Positions 18,012 to 27,970 of a DNA stretch of 64,000 nt are shown here, piece after piece. Within the stretch, counting starts at the first letter, position 1, and every line of letters starts with the position of its first letter. Under the pieces are notes generated by a model. The model saw only the letters and a list, made by a program, of their open reading frames with translations. It did no database searches and was not told the DNA's origin. The stretch lies in NCBI RefSeq assembly GCF_963677035.1, contig NZ_OY781472.1:1798001-1862000 (forward strand), in the 5' to 3' direction. This DNA is from an uncultured Hyphomonas sp. Lineage in GTDB: Bacteria > Pseudomonadota > Alphaproteobacteria > Caulobacterales > Hyphomonadaceae. Position numbers and translations under genes: made by a program.

Positions 18012-18766
18012 GCGAGGCCGGCATCCTTTGCAGCGGCCTGATAGGTGCGCGAGACAGGCACGTCGGTGCCGTTCTTCAGGACCAGTACCAGCTTGCCATT
18101 GTCGCGCCGGGCATCGCTGACGCCATCCTTCGCAACCCACCAGGACCGGTGCACCTGAACGCCCGCGGCGCCATCCAGTTCGCGGACCGCATCCGCCAGC
18201 CGCATCAGGATCAGCTCCTCGCCGAGATTGGTGTAGACCCGCAGGTAATGGTCTTCCGATGAGATGGCCCAGAGTTCGGCGCGGCGGAACTTGACCGGCA
18301 GCCGGTCCAGGAAGCGCCCGGCGGTGTCGGCGGGGGTGGGCCGTCTGTCTGCGGCGGCGCCTGAATTTGCGCGGGCGATGAGCAGGCCGGTCAGCGTCAG
18401 CACCAGCGAGATCGCGAAGACGTAGACATATTGCATCGGCAACAGGTGCGGCGGCACCCAGATGCCGAATGCGCCCAGATAGAAGTAGAGCGAGGCCAGG
18501 ACCGGCACGGAAATGATGGCCGCCGTGGCCGTGACCCGAACCGGCAGCAGGCGGCCGACCAGGTCGCGCTCGAAAACCGCCGGCGCGACAAGTTCGGCGG
18601 TTGTTATGCCCACCGTGCAGGTGACGACCCACATCAGGTAGCGGACCCAGAGGGGAGATTCCTGATCGTAGACGCCGAAAAAGGTGAGCAGCGCCGAGAT
18701 ACCCAGGATCACCGCCGCATCCCGCAGCCGGCTCTTCAGGAATTGCGGCATGTTTTCTCCCTGCAT
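18008..18766 (-). CDS. Membrane-anchored LytTR transcriptional regulator
   Basis: This 252-residue protein has an N-terminal half with about four hydrophobic segments (roughly 14-32, 42-62, 76-98, 108-130) and a C-terminal LytTR DNA-binding domain (about 150-248). The domain shows the SSEDHYLRVYTNLGEE and HRSWWVAK patterns. There is no receiver domain, so the signal probably enters through the membrane part, as in other one-component LytTR proteins. It is divergent from the DUF2141-DUF2306 pair, its most likely target. ATG 18751 (MPQFLK) is an alternative start. Confidence 0.85.
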   Translation of the reverse strand: MQGENMPQFLKSRLRDAAVILGISALLTFFGVYDQESPLWVRYLMWVVTCTVGITTAELVAPAVFERDLVGRLLPVRVTATAAIISVPVLASLYFYLGAFGIWVPPHLLPMQYVYVFAISLVLTLTGLLIARANSGAAADRRPTPADTAGRFLDRLPVKFRRAELWAISSEDHYLRVYTNLGEELILMRLADAVRELDGAAGVQVHRSWWVAKDGVSDARRDNGKLVLVLKNGTDVPVSRTYQAAAKDAGLA

Positions 18767-18773
18767 TTCGCGC

Positions 18774-18834
18774 TTCGCGAACCGTTCTGGCCGTATTTCG
18801 CGAAGGATTCCAGCCTCTCCACGTAGTTCGCGTG
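18774..18834. promoter_or_regulatory. Twin TTCGCGAA palindromes in the LytTR/DUF2141 divergent region
   Basis: The 8-bp palindrome TTCGCGAA occurs at 18774-18781 and again at 18797-18804, 23 bases apart (about two helical turns). A near copy TTCGCGTG lies at 18827-18834. They lie between a membrane LytTR regulator and the genes it probably controls. Known LytTR sites are paired repeats, but these do not match the classical consensus well. Confidence 0.4.
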
Positions 18835-18927
18835 GCAGCGCCAGCAGCCGCTCGCCAATGTCTCCTCATCGAACGCCGGACAGGGCCTCAGGGGCCCGGA
18901 CCCGGCACTCAGACGAGGAGAAGACCC

Positions 18928-19359
18928 ATGAAACATATTCTGAAATCCATCATCGCCGCCGCACTGGCCCCGGCACTGGCTGCCGGGATCGCCGGACAGG
19001 CGGCTGCCGCTGACCTGACCGTCCGCATCGAAGGCGTGGAAGCGGCAACCGGCACATTCCATGTCGCCGTGCTCGGCGCCGATGGCTGGGACACCAATGA
19101 GAGTGTGACTGACCGGATCATCTCCGCCGGGGAGGGGACGGAGCTTGTCTTCACCGGCCTCGAACCGGGCGCGTACGGCATCAAAGTCTATCAGGATGTC
19201 GACGGCAATGGCGAGCTGAACCTCGGCATGTGGCGTATCCCGACCGAGCCCTACGGGTTTTCCAATGATGCTTCGGCCCGCATGGGCCCGCCGAAATTCA
19301 AGTCGGCCCGCTTCGACCTGCCGCAAGCCGGCACCGTCCAGACCATCACGCTCCAATAA
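18928..19359 (+). CDS. DUF2141 family exported protein
   Basis: This 143-residue protein has an Ala-rich signal peptide likely cleaved after AGQAAA (about residue 27). The mature part carries the DUF2141 pattern: TGTFHVAVLGADGW, FTGLEPGAYGIKVYQDVDGNGELN and the end region EPYGFSNDA. The function of the family is unknown; it is a small periplasmic beta-sandwich by prediction. ATG 18928 is chosen because upstream in-frame codons give no signal peptide. The DUF2306-like gene follows after 37 bases. Confidence 0.88.
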   Translation: MKHILKSIIAAALAPALAAGIAGQAAAADLTVRIEGVEAATGTFHVAVLGADGWDTNESVTDRIISAGEGTELVFTGLEPGAYGIKVYQDVDGNGELNLGMWRIPTEPYGFSNDASARMGPPKFKSARFDLPQAGTVQTITLQ

Positions 19360-19396
19360 GCCGCTCTTGTCACCTCCAATGAAGGAACACACCCCC

Positions 19397-19942
19397 ATGT
19401 CCGACCTCACCCAGACCCTCCGCCGCATTCATCTGCCGGGACGGCCCGGCCGGACCACCATCGCGCTGATCATGGCTGCCATCGCGTATGGGGTCATCAG
19501 CTGGCTCATTCTCAGATCGGCCGGCAATCCACCGGTTCATTTCCGGATCAATATCACTCCGCTCGTCGAGGCCGCTTTCGTCATCAAGCTTCACGTGCTG
19601 GGCGCGGTGACCGCCTTTGTGGTTGGCGCCATCCTGCTGCGCGGAGTGAAAGGGGCGGGCTTGCATCGCAAGCTCGGCTACACCTGGGTGGCGGCAATGG
19701 GCCTGACCGCGATCAGCTCATTTTTCATCACCGGACTGAACGGCAGCCATTTCAGCTGGATCCATGGTATCTCCGCCTGGACGATCATCGCGCTGCCCAT
19801 GGCAGTCGCGGCGGCCCGGCGCCGGAACATCCGCAAGCACGCGAAGGGCATGACGAATGCCTTCGTTGGAGGCTTGCTGGTCGCCGGATTGTTCACTTTC
19901 CTGCCCGGACGGATGCTGTGGTCCATTTTCTTTGCAGTGTGA
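19397..19942 (+). CDS. DUF2306-like membrane protein
   Basis: This 181-residue protein has about four hydrophobic segments with histidines in or near them (IKLHVLGAV, LHRKLGYTW, HFSWIHGISAW, RKHAKGM). That pattern is seen in DUF2306 proteins and suggests haem or metal contact, though this is not proven. The start is ATG 19397 with AAGGA upstream; ATG 19379 is possible. It is probably co-transcribed with the exported DUF2141 protein and controlled by the divergent LytTR regulator. Confidence 0.78.
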   Translation: MSDLTQTLRRIHLPGRPGRTTIALIMAAIAYGVISWLILRSAGNPPVHFRINITPLVEAAFVIKLHVLGAVTAFVVGAILLRGVKGAGLHRKLGYTWVAAMGLTAISSFFITGLNGSHFSWIHGISAWTIIALPMAVAAARRRNIRKHAKGMTNAFVGGLLVAGLFTFLPGRMLWSIFFAV

Positions 19943-20013
19943 CGGTGTAGGCCCTTACCGCTCTGCCGAAAGGCCGCTACACGAAGGTGTAACCAGAAAA
20001 GAGAGTGCGGACG

Positions 20014-21180
20014 ATGAAGCGGGCAGCGCTTTTGATATCATTGATCGGTCTCACCGCCTGTCAGGCACCGGGGCCGATCTCCATTCCGGGGATTACGCGG
20101 GCACCGCAGAGTGCTGAAGATGCTCTGGAGCTATATTATCGCGGACTACCGGATGATGCTTACCCGGTTGCCCCCGCCAGCCTGCCGCTGCCGCCTGCCG
20201 ACAAGCCTCTGACGCGGATCCTGTTCGGGTCCTGCCTGGATGAGGAGAAGGGCGACGCGGAGAGCATGCGCTCTGTCGCGGCGGCGCCCGCCGACCTGTT
20301 CCTGATGATCGGTGACAATGTGTATGGCGACTCCGACGGCAGCGCCCCGCGCATGGGCGACGCCGACCTGCCGGAACTGCGTGAGAGTTTTGCCGACCTC
20401 GCGGCCCGGCCGGATTTCCAGGCGGTGCGCAAGGCGCATCCGATGATGGTGGCCTGGGATGATCATGACTATGCGCTCAGCGATGGCGGCAAGCATTTCG
20501 CTTTCCGGCGCGAGTCCGAACGGATCCACGAACGCTTCTGGGGCCTTGCCGATCAGGATGTCGGCGCCTGGCCGGGCACTTATTATGCCCGCACCTTCGG
20601 CCCGGAAGGGGAGCGCACCCAGATCATCATGCTGGACACACGCTTTTTCCGCTCAGACCTGGCCGATACGGACGATGCGACCGTAAAGGGCAAGGAACGT
20701 TACATGCCGTCCAGCGACCCGAACCAGGACATGCTGGGCAACGACCAGTGGACCTGGCTGCAGAACGAGCTTCAGAAACCGGCGGACCTGCGCCTGATCG
20801 TTTCGTCGATCCAGGTCCTGCCGAATGTCCATGGCTGGGAGTCGTGGTCGCGCCTGCCGGCGGAACGCGAGCGGCTGTATGATCTGATCAGGGAAACCGG
20901 CGCCAAGGGCGTTGTGTTCGTGTCGGGCGACCGTCATGCCGCCTTCCTGTACCGGGCGGATGATGTCCTGCCATATCCGGTCTATGAGATCACGGCGTCG
21001 TCGTTCAATGCGTCCCACCGGGACTCGACGGACGAAATGGACGCAGATCAGATCGGCCCCGGTTATTCCAAAGAGAATTTTGGCTCACTGGATATTAACT
21101 GGCCCAAGGGTACGGTGACGCTCGCAATCCACGCCAGTGACGGTGAAACTGTCGAGGAAGTAACCGACAAATTCAGGTAG
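20014..21180 (+). CDS. PhoD-like metallophosphatase lipoprotein
   Basis: This 388-residue protein has a signal ending in a lipobox (LTAC), predicting an envelope-anchored enzyme. PhoD-type metal-binding motifs are present: FGSCLDEE, IGDNVYGD, WDDHDYA and VSGDRHAA. The family hydrolyses phosphomonoesters or diesters using calcium/iron centres. A GTG at 20005 is an alternative start three codons upstream. The gene is closely followed (5 bases) by an MFS transporter gene, suggesting one transcript and a possible role in using a phosphorylated compound. Confidence 0.88.
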   Translation: MKRAALLISLIGLTACQAPGPISIPGITRAPQSAEDALELYYRGLPDDAYPVAPASLPLPPADKPLTRILFGSCLDEEKGDAESMRSVAAAPADLFLMIGDNVYGDSDGSAPRMGDADLPELRESFADLAARPDFQAVRKAHPMMVAWDDHDYALSDGGKHFAFRRESERIHERFWGLADQDVGAWPGTYYARTFGPEGERTQIIMLDTRFFRSDLADTDDATVKGKERYMPSSDPNQDMLGNDQWTWLQNELQKPADLRLIVSSIQVLPNVHGWESWSRLPAERERLYDLIRETGAKGVVFVSGDRHAAFLYRADDVLPYPVYEITASSFNASHRDSTDEMDADQIGPGYSKENFGSLDINWPKGTVTLAIHASDGETVEEVTDKFR

Positions 21181-21185
21181 GCAGA

Positions 21186-22550
21186 ATGCCTCTCAGCCCC
21201 TCGATGTCTGACACACGTAATGTGATTGTCCTCATCATCGCCGTGATGATCCTGCAGATCGCCGGCGGATTGATCAGCGTGCTGACACCGCTCGGTCTCG
21301 AAGCGATGGGCACGCCGCCCCAGGCGATCGGTCTGATCGCCGCGCTATATGCCGCCGGTTTCATGATAGGCGCGTGGCTGGCCCCGCGCACGCTGGCCAC
21401 GATCGGGCATATCCGACTGTTTGCCGCCGCCTCCGCCACCAACGCTGTCAGCGTGCTGTCGCTGTCTCTGGTACATGACGCCATGTTCTGGGCGCCGATC
21501 CGGGTGATCATGGGCATGTCGCTGGCCTTCAGCTTCACCAGTATCGAAAGCTGGCTCGGCAGCGTGGTGCCGGTGAAGTCTCGCGGAAATGTGATGGGCA
21601 TCTATCACACCGGGGCAAAGCTCTCGCTGATCATCGGCCCGTTCTTCGTGGCAGGCCTGTCGCCGCTGGACACGCGGGCCTACACTTGGGCAGCGCTGTT
21701 CCTGTCGCTGGCCCTCGTGCCGGTCTGCCTGACGCGCAAGGAACAGCCCGTCCTGCCGGAGCGCCGGTCGATGCCGCTGATCGCGCTGTACCAGCTGGCC
21801 CCGGCGGCCGTGCTGGGGGCGCTGATTGCCGGAATCGTGAACACGGGCACGCAGTCGCTGCTGCCCATCTATTTCGAAGGCTTCAAGATCGGGGGAGGGG
21901 GCACCACGGCTGCCGCCATCGCGAGTGGTGCAGCCTGGACCGGCGGGCTGTTGCTGCAATGGCCCGCAGGGCGCCTGTCTGACCGGATCGAACGCCGCCT
22001 CGTGATCGCGGGACTGGGCGGCATGTCGGCCCTGGCGGCGCTGTTCATCGCGTTTTTCGGGACACGGCTGAGCGAGGTCTCCGTCATTGTCGCGCTCGGC
22101 TTCTGGGGCGCCGGAGCGCTGTCCTTCTTCAGCCTCTGCGTCGCCCACGCGATCGACCGGACGCCGAAGGTGCTGATTCCGCAGGTCATGTCAGGCCTGC
22201 TGTTCGTCTGGGCCGGCGGGTCGATCATCGGGCCGCTGCTGTCAGGCTTCGCCATGCGGGCCGACGGCCAGTTCGGCCTGTTCGGTCTGGCGGGTCTGCT
22301 GTTGCTGGTGCTGACTGTTGTGATGGTTGCACGCGTGCGCTCCAAACCCGTCGCGATCGAGGACAAGCTGGCCGAATGGAGCCCTGTGCTGCCGACCCCG
22401 CTGGCCAGCGTGAAACTCGACCCGCGCATGTCTGACAGTAACGAGAAACCGGCAGAGAATAGCGCTGTGGAAGAGGCAACCGGAGATGCGCCGGAAGAGG
22501 GACCGGATTCCCAGACGGATATTGAGGCTGCGCCTGAGTCCAAAGTTTAG
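21186..22550 (+). CDS. Major facilitator superfamily transporter with acidic C-terminal tail
   Basis: This 454-residue, 12-helix protein of YcaD/UMF1-like sugar-transporter appearance has a helical core to about residue 390. About 60 acidic residues follow (EKPAENSAVEE...), with no visible motif. Helix-boundary motifs include GRLSDRIERR between helices. The substrate is unknown. It begins 5 bases after the PhoD-like gene. ATG 21204 (MSDTRN) is an alternative start. Confidence 0.82.
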   Translation: MPLSPSMSDTRNVIVLIIAVMILQIAGGLISVLTPLGLEAMGTPPQAIGLIAALYAAGFMIGAWLAPRTLATIGHIRLFAAASATNAVSVLSLSLVHDAMFWAPIRVIMGMSLAFSFTSIESWLGSVVPVKSRGNVMGIYHTGAKLSLIIGPFFVAGLSPLDTRAYTWAALFLSLALVPVCLTRKEQPVLPERRSMPLIALYQLAPAAVLGALIAGIVNTGTQSLLPIYFEGFKIGGGGTTAAAIASGAAWTGGLLLQWPAGRLSDRIERRLVIAGLGGMSALAALFIAFFGTRLSEVSVIVALGFWGAGALSFFSLCVAHAIDRTPKVLIPQVMSGLLFVWAGGSIIGPLLSGFAMRADGQFGLFGLAGLLLLVLTVVMVARVRSKPVAIEDKLAEWSPVLPTPLASVKLDPRMSDSNEKPAENSAVEEATGDAPEEGPDSQTDIEAAPESKV

Positions 22551-22652
22551 TACTCAGCTGGTTGCAGCCGCAGTCAGGACTGTTATACAGCCCACCACCA
22601 CGCTGGGCAGTGACCCTGCCGGGGCGGACCAGGCAAACAAGGCAAGAGCAGA

Positions 22653-23849
22653 ATGAACATCCACGAATACCAGGCCAAAGCCGTGCTGAAATCTTTCGGC
22701 GCGCCGGTCGCGGACGGCGTTCCCGTCCTGTCTCTGGACGATGTCCAGAAAGCTGTCGACTCACTTCCCGGACCGCTCTGGGTTGTTAAGTCGCAGATCC
22801 ACGCTGGCGGCCGCGGCAAAGGCAAATTTGTGGAAGCGGAAGCCGGTGAAAAAGGCGGTGTCCGCCTCGCTTTCAGCAAGGAAGACGTGATGACCTATGC
22901 CAAGCAGATGCTTGGCAACCACCTCGTCACCGCCCAGACCGGCGCAGACGGCAAGCAGGTCAACCGCCTCTACATCGAAGACGGCGCCGACATTGATCGC
23001 GAACTCTATCTTTCCATGCTGGTCGACCGCTCCACCTCGCGCGTCGCCTTCATGGTCTCCACCGAAGGCGGCATGGACATCGAACAGGTGGCCCACGATA
23101 CGCCGGAGAAAATCCTGACACTCAGCATCGACCCGGAAACCGGCGTGACCGATGCAGACATTGCCAAACTCAATGAAGCGCTGAAGCTGGAAGGCACGGC
23201 GGCTGAAGACGGCAAGACCCTGTTCCCGATCCTCTACAAGGCGTTCACCGAGAAGGACATGAGCCTCCTCGAAGTGAACCCGCTGATCGTGATGGAAAAC
23301 GGCCATCTGCGCGTCCTCGACGCGAAAGTGTCCTTCGACGGCAACGCGCTGTTCCGCCACCCGGACATCGTCGACCTCCGCGACAAGACCGAGGAAGACG
23401 AGAAGGAAATCGAGGCCTCCGAATGGGACCTCGCCTATATCGCCCTTGAGGGCACCATTGGCTGCATGGTCAACGGCGCAGGCCTCGCCATGGCGACGAT
23501 GGACATCATCAAGCTGTACGGCGAAGAGCCGGCCAATTTCTGTGACGTCGGCGGCGGCGCCGGCAAGGAGAAAGTGGCTGCTGCCTTCAAGATCATCATG
23601 AAGGACCCGAATGTGAAGGGCATCCTCGTGAACATCTTCGGCGGCATCATGAAATGCGACGTGATCGCCGAAGGCGTGATCGCAGCCGTGAAAGAAACCA
23701 ATCTGGCGGTTCCGCTGGTCGTTCGCCTCGAAGGCACGAATGTCGACCTCGGCAAGAAAATCATCGCAGACAGCGGCCTGAATGTCATTCCGGCCGATGA
23801 CCTCGACGATGCCGCCCAGAAAATCGTGAACGCAGTTAAAGGCGCCTGA
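22653..23849 (+). CDS. sucC: Succinyl-CoA synthetase beta subunit
   Basis: This 398-residue ADP/GDP-forming subunit has an ATP-grasp domain beginning [16 protein letters not shown], with [16 protein letters not shown] for nucleotide binding, VNPLIV, and the C-terminal CoA-ligase half with CDVGGGA and IFGGIMKCD. With SucD it converts succinyl-CoA to succinate with substrate-level phosphorylation. It is the first gene of sucC-sucD-sucA-sucB; the 102-base leader upstream presumably holds the promoter. Confidence 0.97.
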   Translation: MNIHEYQAKAVLKSFGAPVADGVPVLSLDDVQKAVDSLPGPLWVVKSQIHAGGRGKGKFVEAEAGEKGGVRLAFSKEDVMTYAKQMLGNHLVTAQTGADGKQVNRLYIEDGADIDRELYLSMLVDRSTSRVAFMVSTEGGMDIEQVAHDTPEKILTLSIDPETGVTDADIAKLNEALKLEGTAAEDGKTLFPILYKAFTEKDMSLLEVNPLIVMENGHLRVLDAKVSFDGNALFRHPDIVDLRDKTEEDEKEIEASEWDLAYIALEGTIGCMVNGAGLAMATMDIIKLYGEEPANFCDVGGGAGKEKVAAAFKIIMKDPNVKGILVNIFGGIMKCDVIAEGVIAAVKETNLAVPLVVRLEGTNVDLGKKIIADSGLNVIPADDLDDAAQKIVNAVKGA

Positions 23850-23857
23850 GACCAGAT

Positions 23858-24760
23858 ATGTCCATTCTCATCGACAAGAATACCAAGATCCTCACTCAGG
23901 GCATGACCGGCAACACCGGCTCGTTCCACACCAATCAGGCGCTGGCTTATTTCGGCACGCAAATGGTTGGCGGGATCCACCCGAAGAAGGGCGGCACCAA
24001 CTGGACCGCCGATAACGGCCAGGAACTGCCAATCTTCGCATCGGTTGCCGAAGGCAAGGAAAAGACCGGCGCGGATGCGTCCGTGGTCTATGTGCCGCCA
24101 GCCGGCGCAGCTGCTGCCATCGAAGAGGCCATCGACGCGGAAATCCCGCTGATCGTCTGCATCACGGAAGGCGTTCCGGTGCTCGACATGGTGCGCGTGA
24201 AGGCGAAGCTGGAGAAATCCAAGTCGCGCCTGATCGGCCCGAACTGCCCGGGTCTCATCACCGCAAACGAGTGCAAGATCGGCATCATGCCGGGCTCCAT
24301 CTTCAAGAAGGGCTCCGTCGGCGTCGTCTCGCGTTCGGGCACGCTGACCTATGAAGCCGTGTTCCAGACCACCCAGGTGGGCCTTGGACAGACATCTGCT
24401 GTCGGAATCGGCGGCGACCCGGTCAAAGGCACGGAATTTATCGACATTCTCGAAATGTACCTTGCCGACGACGAAACCGAGTCCATCATCATGATCGGTG
24501 AGATCGGCGGCAGCGCGGAAGAAGAAGCCGCGCAGTTCCTGATCGACGAGGCCAAGAAAGGCCGCAAGAAACCGATGGTTGGCTTTATCGCCGGCCGGAC
24601 CGCGCCTCCGGGCCGGACGATGGGCCATGCCGGTGCCATCGTTTCGGGCGGCAAAGGCGATGCGGAGAGCAAGATTGCTGCAATGGAAGCAGCCGGCATC
24701 CGTGTTTCGCCGTCGCCGGCACGCCTTGGTACGACCATGGTCGAGGTACTTAAGGGCTAG
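23858..24760 (+). CDS. sucD: Succinyl-CoA synthetase alpha subunit
   Basis: This 300-residue subunit has a CoA-binding Rossmann domain ([11 protein letters not shown]) and GPNCPG. The phosphohistidine loop reads [10 protein letters not shown], where the histidine carries the phosphate during catalysis. It follows sucC after 8 bases. A structured 166-base gap separates it from sucA. Confidence 0.97.
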   Translation: MSILIDKNTKILTQGMTGNTGSFHTNQALAYFGTQMVGGIHPKKGGTNWTADNGQELPIFASVAEGKEKTGADASVVYVPPAGAAAAIEEAIDAEIPLIVCITEGVPVLDMVRVKAKLEKSKSRLIGPNCPGLITANECKIGIMPGSIFKKGSVGVVSRSGTLTYEAVFQTTQVGLGQTSAVGIGGDPVKGTEFIDILEMYLADDETESIIMIGEIGGSAEEEAAQFLIDEAKKGRKKPMVGFIAGRTAPPGRTMGHAGAIVSGGKGDAESKIAAMEAAGIRVSPSPARLGTTMVEVLKG

Positions 24761-24780
24761 AAAGCCCGGATACATTAGCC

Positions 24781-24869
24781 AGGACGGCCCGTGGCGGGCA
24801 AGCTCTTGGCGTGGCCAGGATCTGACCCCGCCCAGGCCGTCCTCTTATGTGCACCCGGTAGGTACCGGG
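24781..24869 (+). promoter_or_regulatory. Structured sucD-sucA intergenic region
   Basis: A long-range hairpin has perfect 9-bp outer arms (24781-24789 with 24835-24843) and an inner GGCGGG/CCCGCC pairing (24793-24798 with 24827-24832). A second, compact hairpin CCCGGTA-GG-TACCGGG (24854-24869) follows. No U-run follows either, so these look more like RNA processing, stability or attenuation elements than simple terminators. Confidence 0.5.
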
Positions 24870-24926
24870 AAACCATTACGTTCCTAAATAGTGGGGAACG
24901 GAAATGTCCCAGAGGACGGAATGGAC

Positions 24927-27900
24927 ATGGCAGACGACGGCAGCCCGATGAAAGACTCCCGCAGCAAGGGCAATTCGGCCTTGCTGGACACAGCCTTCCT
25001 GTATGGTGGCTCGGCCCAGTGGATCGAGCAGATGCAGGCGGCTTATGCGAAGAATCCCAACTCTGTCCCGGAGAGTTGGCGGGCCTTCTTTGCAGATATG
25101 GGCGACGATTCATCGAGTGCAGAGCGCAATGCTGAAGGCGCGACCTGGAAACGCAGCGACTGGCCCCGCCCGGCGCTGGACGAACAGGTCGCCGCCTTTG
25201 ACGGCAACTGGGCACTGCTGGAACCGAAACTCGAGAAAAAGATCAAGGGCGCCCGCCCGGCAGCCTCCGACGAGGATGTGCACCGTGCGGTGAAGGATTC
25301 GATCCGCGCGATCATGATGATCCGTGCCTATCGTATGCGCGGCCACTTGGCCGCCCAGCTTGATCCGCTGCGGCTCGACAATCCGGGCGAGCAGCCGGAG
25401 CTGGCGCCGGAGACCTATGGCTTCGGCGACGGGGACATGGACCGCAAGATCTTCATCGATGGCTATCTCGGCCTCGAAGTGGCGACGATTCCGGAAATGC
25501 TGGAGATCCTGCAGCGGACCTACTGCTCCACGATCGGTATCGAGTTCATGCACATCTCCGATCCGGAGGAGAAATCCTGGCTGCAGGAACGCATTGAAGG
25601 CCCGGACAAGGGCGTTGCCTTCACCAATGAAGGCAAGAAGGCGATCCTGGCCAAGCTGATCGAAGCGGAAACCTTCGAACGCTTCCTGCACAAGCGCTAT
25701 CCGGGCACCAAACGTTTCGGCCTCGATGGCGGCGAAGCGGCTGTGCCGGCGCTGGAACAGATCATCAAGCGCGGCGGCGCGCTTGGCGTGAAGGAGATCG
25801 TGGTCGGCATGCCGCACCGCGGACGCCTCAACATGCTGGCCGCTGTGATGGGCAAGCCCTACGAGAAGATCTTCCACGAATTCCAGGGCGGTAACACGCA
25901 AGGCGCTGACGCATTCGGCTCGGGCGATGTGAAATACCACCTCGGCGCGTCCTCCGACCGTGAGTTTGACGGCAACAAGGTACACTTGTCGATGAACGCC
26001 AACCCGTCTCACCTTGAGGCGGTGGATCCGGTCGTGCTCGGCAAGTCCCGGTCCAAGCAGGAGATGAGCCACCGCGAAACCGGCACGCTGGACCGTTCGA
26101 TCGTTCTGCCGCTGCTGCTGCATGGCGACGCCGCCTTTGCAGGGCAGGGGGTTGTGTCCGAATGTTTCGCCCTGTCCGGCCTGCAGGGCTACCGCACCGG
26201 CGGCACGATCCACTTTATCGTGAACAACCAGATCGGCTTCACGACCAGCCCGATGTATTCGCGGTCTTCTCCGTACCCGTCCGATGTGGCGCTGATGGTT
26301 CAGGCCCCGATCTTCCACGTCAATGGCGACGATCCGGAAGCGGTGACCTATGCCGCCAAGGTGGCAACCGAATACCGGCAGAAGTTCCACAAGGACGTTG
26401 TCATCGACATGTTCTGCTACCGGCGCTTCGGGCACAATGAGGGTGACGAGCCCATGTTCACCCAGCCGGTGATGTACAAGAAGATCAAGAGCCACGTCTC
26501 GACCCGCGAGATCTACGCCAAGCGCCTCGTCGAGGAAGGTCTTCTGACGGCGGAGCAGGTTGAACAGCAGGTGACGGATTTCGAAGTCTATCTCGACCGC
26601 GAGTTTGATGCCGGTAAGAACTTCAAAGCCAAAAAGGCCGACTGGCTGGACGGTGAATGGAAAGGTCTCGGCCTGCCGCATGATGACGAACGCCGCGGCA
26701 AGACGGGTGTTGCCAAGAAACGCCTTCAGGCGCTTGGCCAGTCCATCACGACGGTGCCGGAAGGCGTCGACATTCACCGCACGCTGGCCCGCGTCATCGA
26801 CAACCGGGCCCAGACGATCTCGAAGGGGCAGGGGCTCGACTGGGCCACGGCAGAGCATCTCGCCTTTGCGACACTGGTGGACGAAGGCTTCCCGGTGCGC
26901 CTCTCCGGCCAGGATTGCGGCCGCGGCACCTTCTCCCAGCGCCACAGCCACATCGTCGATCAGACGACCGGCGAGAAATACACCCCGCTGAACAATATCA
27001 GCGACACGCAGGCCCAGTATGAGGTGATCGACTCGCTGCTCTCGGAAGAGGCGGTGCTCGGTTATGAATACGGTTACTCGCTGGCCGATCCGAACACGCT
27101 GACCATGTGGGAAGCCCAGTTCGGCGACTTCTCGAACGGTGCGCAGGTCTTCTTCGACCAGTTCATCTCCTCGGCGGAGCGTAAATGGCTGCGGATGAGC
27201 GGCCTGACCATCCTGCTGCCGCATGGCTATGAGGGGCAGGGGCCGGAGCACTCCTCCGCACGCCTCGAACGCTTCCTGCAGATGTGCGCCGAAGACAATT
27301 GGCAGGTCTGCAACCTGACGACGCCGGCGAACTATTTCCACGCTCTGCGCCGCCAGATCCACCGCGACTTCCGCAAGCCGCTGATCATCATGACGCCGAA
27401 ATCGCTGCTGCGTCACAAGCTGGCGACGTCCGCGCTGGACGATATGGGCTCGAAGACCTCCTTCCACCGCGTCCTCTGGGATGATGCAGAGACCGAAGGC
27501 CGCGAAGGCAAGGTCAAGCTGGTGAAAGACAACAAGGTACGCCGCGTCGTGCTTTGTTCGGGCAAGGTCTATTACGACCTGTTCGAAAAGCGTGAGGAAC
27601 TGGGCGTCGACGATGTCTACCTGATGCGGATCGAGCAATTCTATCCGGTGCCGCGCAAATCCATGATGAAGGAAATGTCCCGCTTCAAGCAGGCTGAATT
27701 CGTCTGGTGCCAGGAAGAGCCGCGCAATATGGGCGGCTGGAACTTTATCCGTGACGAGATCGAGTGGTGCGCCGCGCAGATCGGTGCAAAGCTCCCGCGT
27801 CCGCGCTATGCTGGCCGCGCACCTTCGGCCGCCACGGCAACCGGTCTTCTGTCGAAGCACAATGCAGAGCAGAACGCCCTCGTCACGACAGCTTTGTCAC

Positions 27901-27935
27901 CCGATCCGGTCGATGACCGGATCGTTTCGCCCTGA
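24927..27935 (+). CDS. sucA: 2-oxoglutarate dehydrogenase E1 component
   Basis: This 1,002-residue thiamine diphosphate enzyme decarboxylates 2-oxoglutarate and passes the succinyl group to the E2 lipoyl arm. The N-terminal E2-binding region ([18 protein letters not shown]) is followed by [10 protein letters not shown], the diphosphate-binding [11 protein letters not shown] with NNQIGFT, and the transketolase-like second half with [16 protein letters not shown] start at ATG 24927, where GAGGA ends 10 bases upstream; ATG 24921 or GTG 24891 would add 2 or 12 residues. sucB follows after 35 bases. Confidence 0.97.
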   Translation: MADDGSPMKDSRSKGNSALLDTAFLYGGSAQWIEQMQAAYAKNPNSVPESWRAFFADMGDDSSSAERNAEGATWKRSDWPRPALDEQVAAFDGNWALLEPKLEKKIKGARPAASDEDVHRAVKDSIRAIMMIRAYRMRGHLAAQLDPLRLDNPGEQPELAPETYGFGDGDMDRKIFIDGYLGLEVATIPEMLEILQRTYCSTIGIEFMHISDPEEKSWLQERIEGPDKGVAFTNEGKKAILAKLIEAETFERFLHKRYPGTKRFGLDGGEAAVPALEQIIKRGGALGVKEIVVGMPHRGRLNMLAAVMGKPYEKIFHEFQGGNTQGADAFGSGDVKYHLGASSDREFDGNKVHLSMNANPSHLEAVDPVVLGKSRSKQEMSHRETGTLDRSIVLPLLLHGDAAFAGQGVVSECFALSGLQGYRTGGTIHFIVNNQIGFTTSPMYSRSSPYPSDVALMVQAPIFHVNGDDPEAVTYAAKVATEYRQKFHKDVVIDMFCYRRFGHNEGDEPMFTQPVMYKKIKSHVSTREIYAKRLVEEGLLTAEQVEQQVTDFEVYLDREFDAGKNFKAKKADWLDGEWKGLGLPHDDERRGKTGVAKKRLQALGQSITTVPEGVDIHRTLARVIDNRAQTISKGQGLDWATAEHLAFATLVDEGFPVRLSGQDCGRGTFSQRHSHIVDQTTGEKYTPLNNISDTQAQYEVIDSLLSEEAVLGYEYGYSLADPNTLTMWEAQFGDFSNGAQVFFDQFISSAERKWLRMSGLTILLPHGYEGQGPEHSSARLERFLQMCAEDNWQVCNLTTPANYFHALRRQIHRDFRKPLIIMTPKSLLRHKLATSALDDMGSKTSFHRVLWDDAETEGREGKVKLVKDNKVRRVVLCSGKVYYDLFEKREELGVDDVYLMRIEQFYPVPRKSMMKEMSRFKQAEFVWCQEEPRNMGGWNFIRDEIEWCAAQIGAKLPRPRYAGRAPSAATATGLLSKHNAEQNALVTTALSPDPVDDRIVSP

Positions 27936-27970
27936 CTTTCAGAAACACCATAACGCATACGGATCATCTC

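Noticed and set aside
25110..27860. 916-codon open frame on the minus strand opposite sucA
   Set aside because: Antisense of a conserved enzyme; no domain and unusual composition. Long antisense frames are expected at this GC content.
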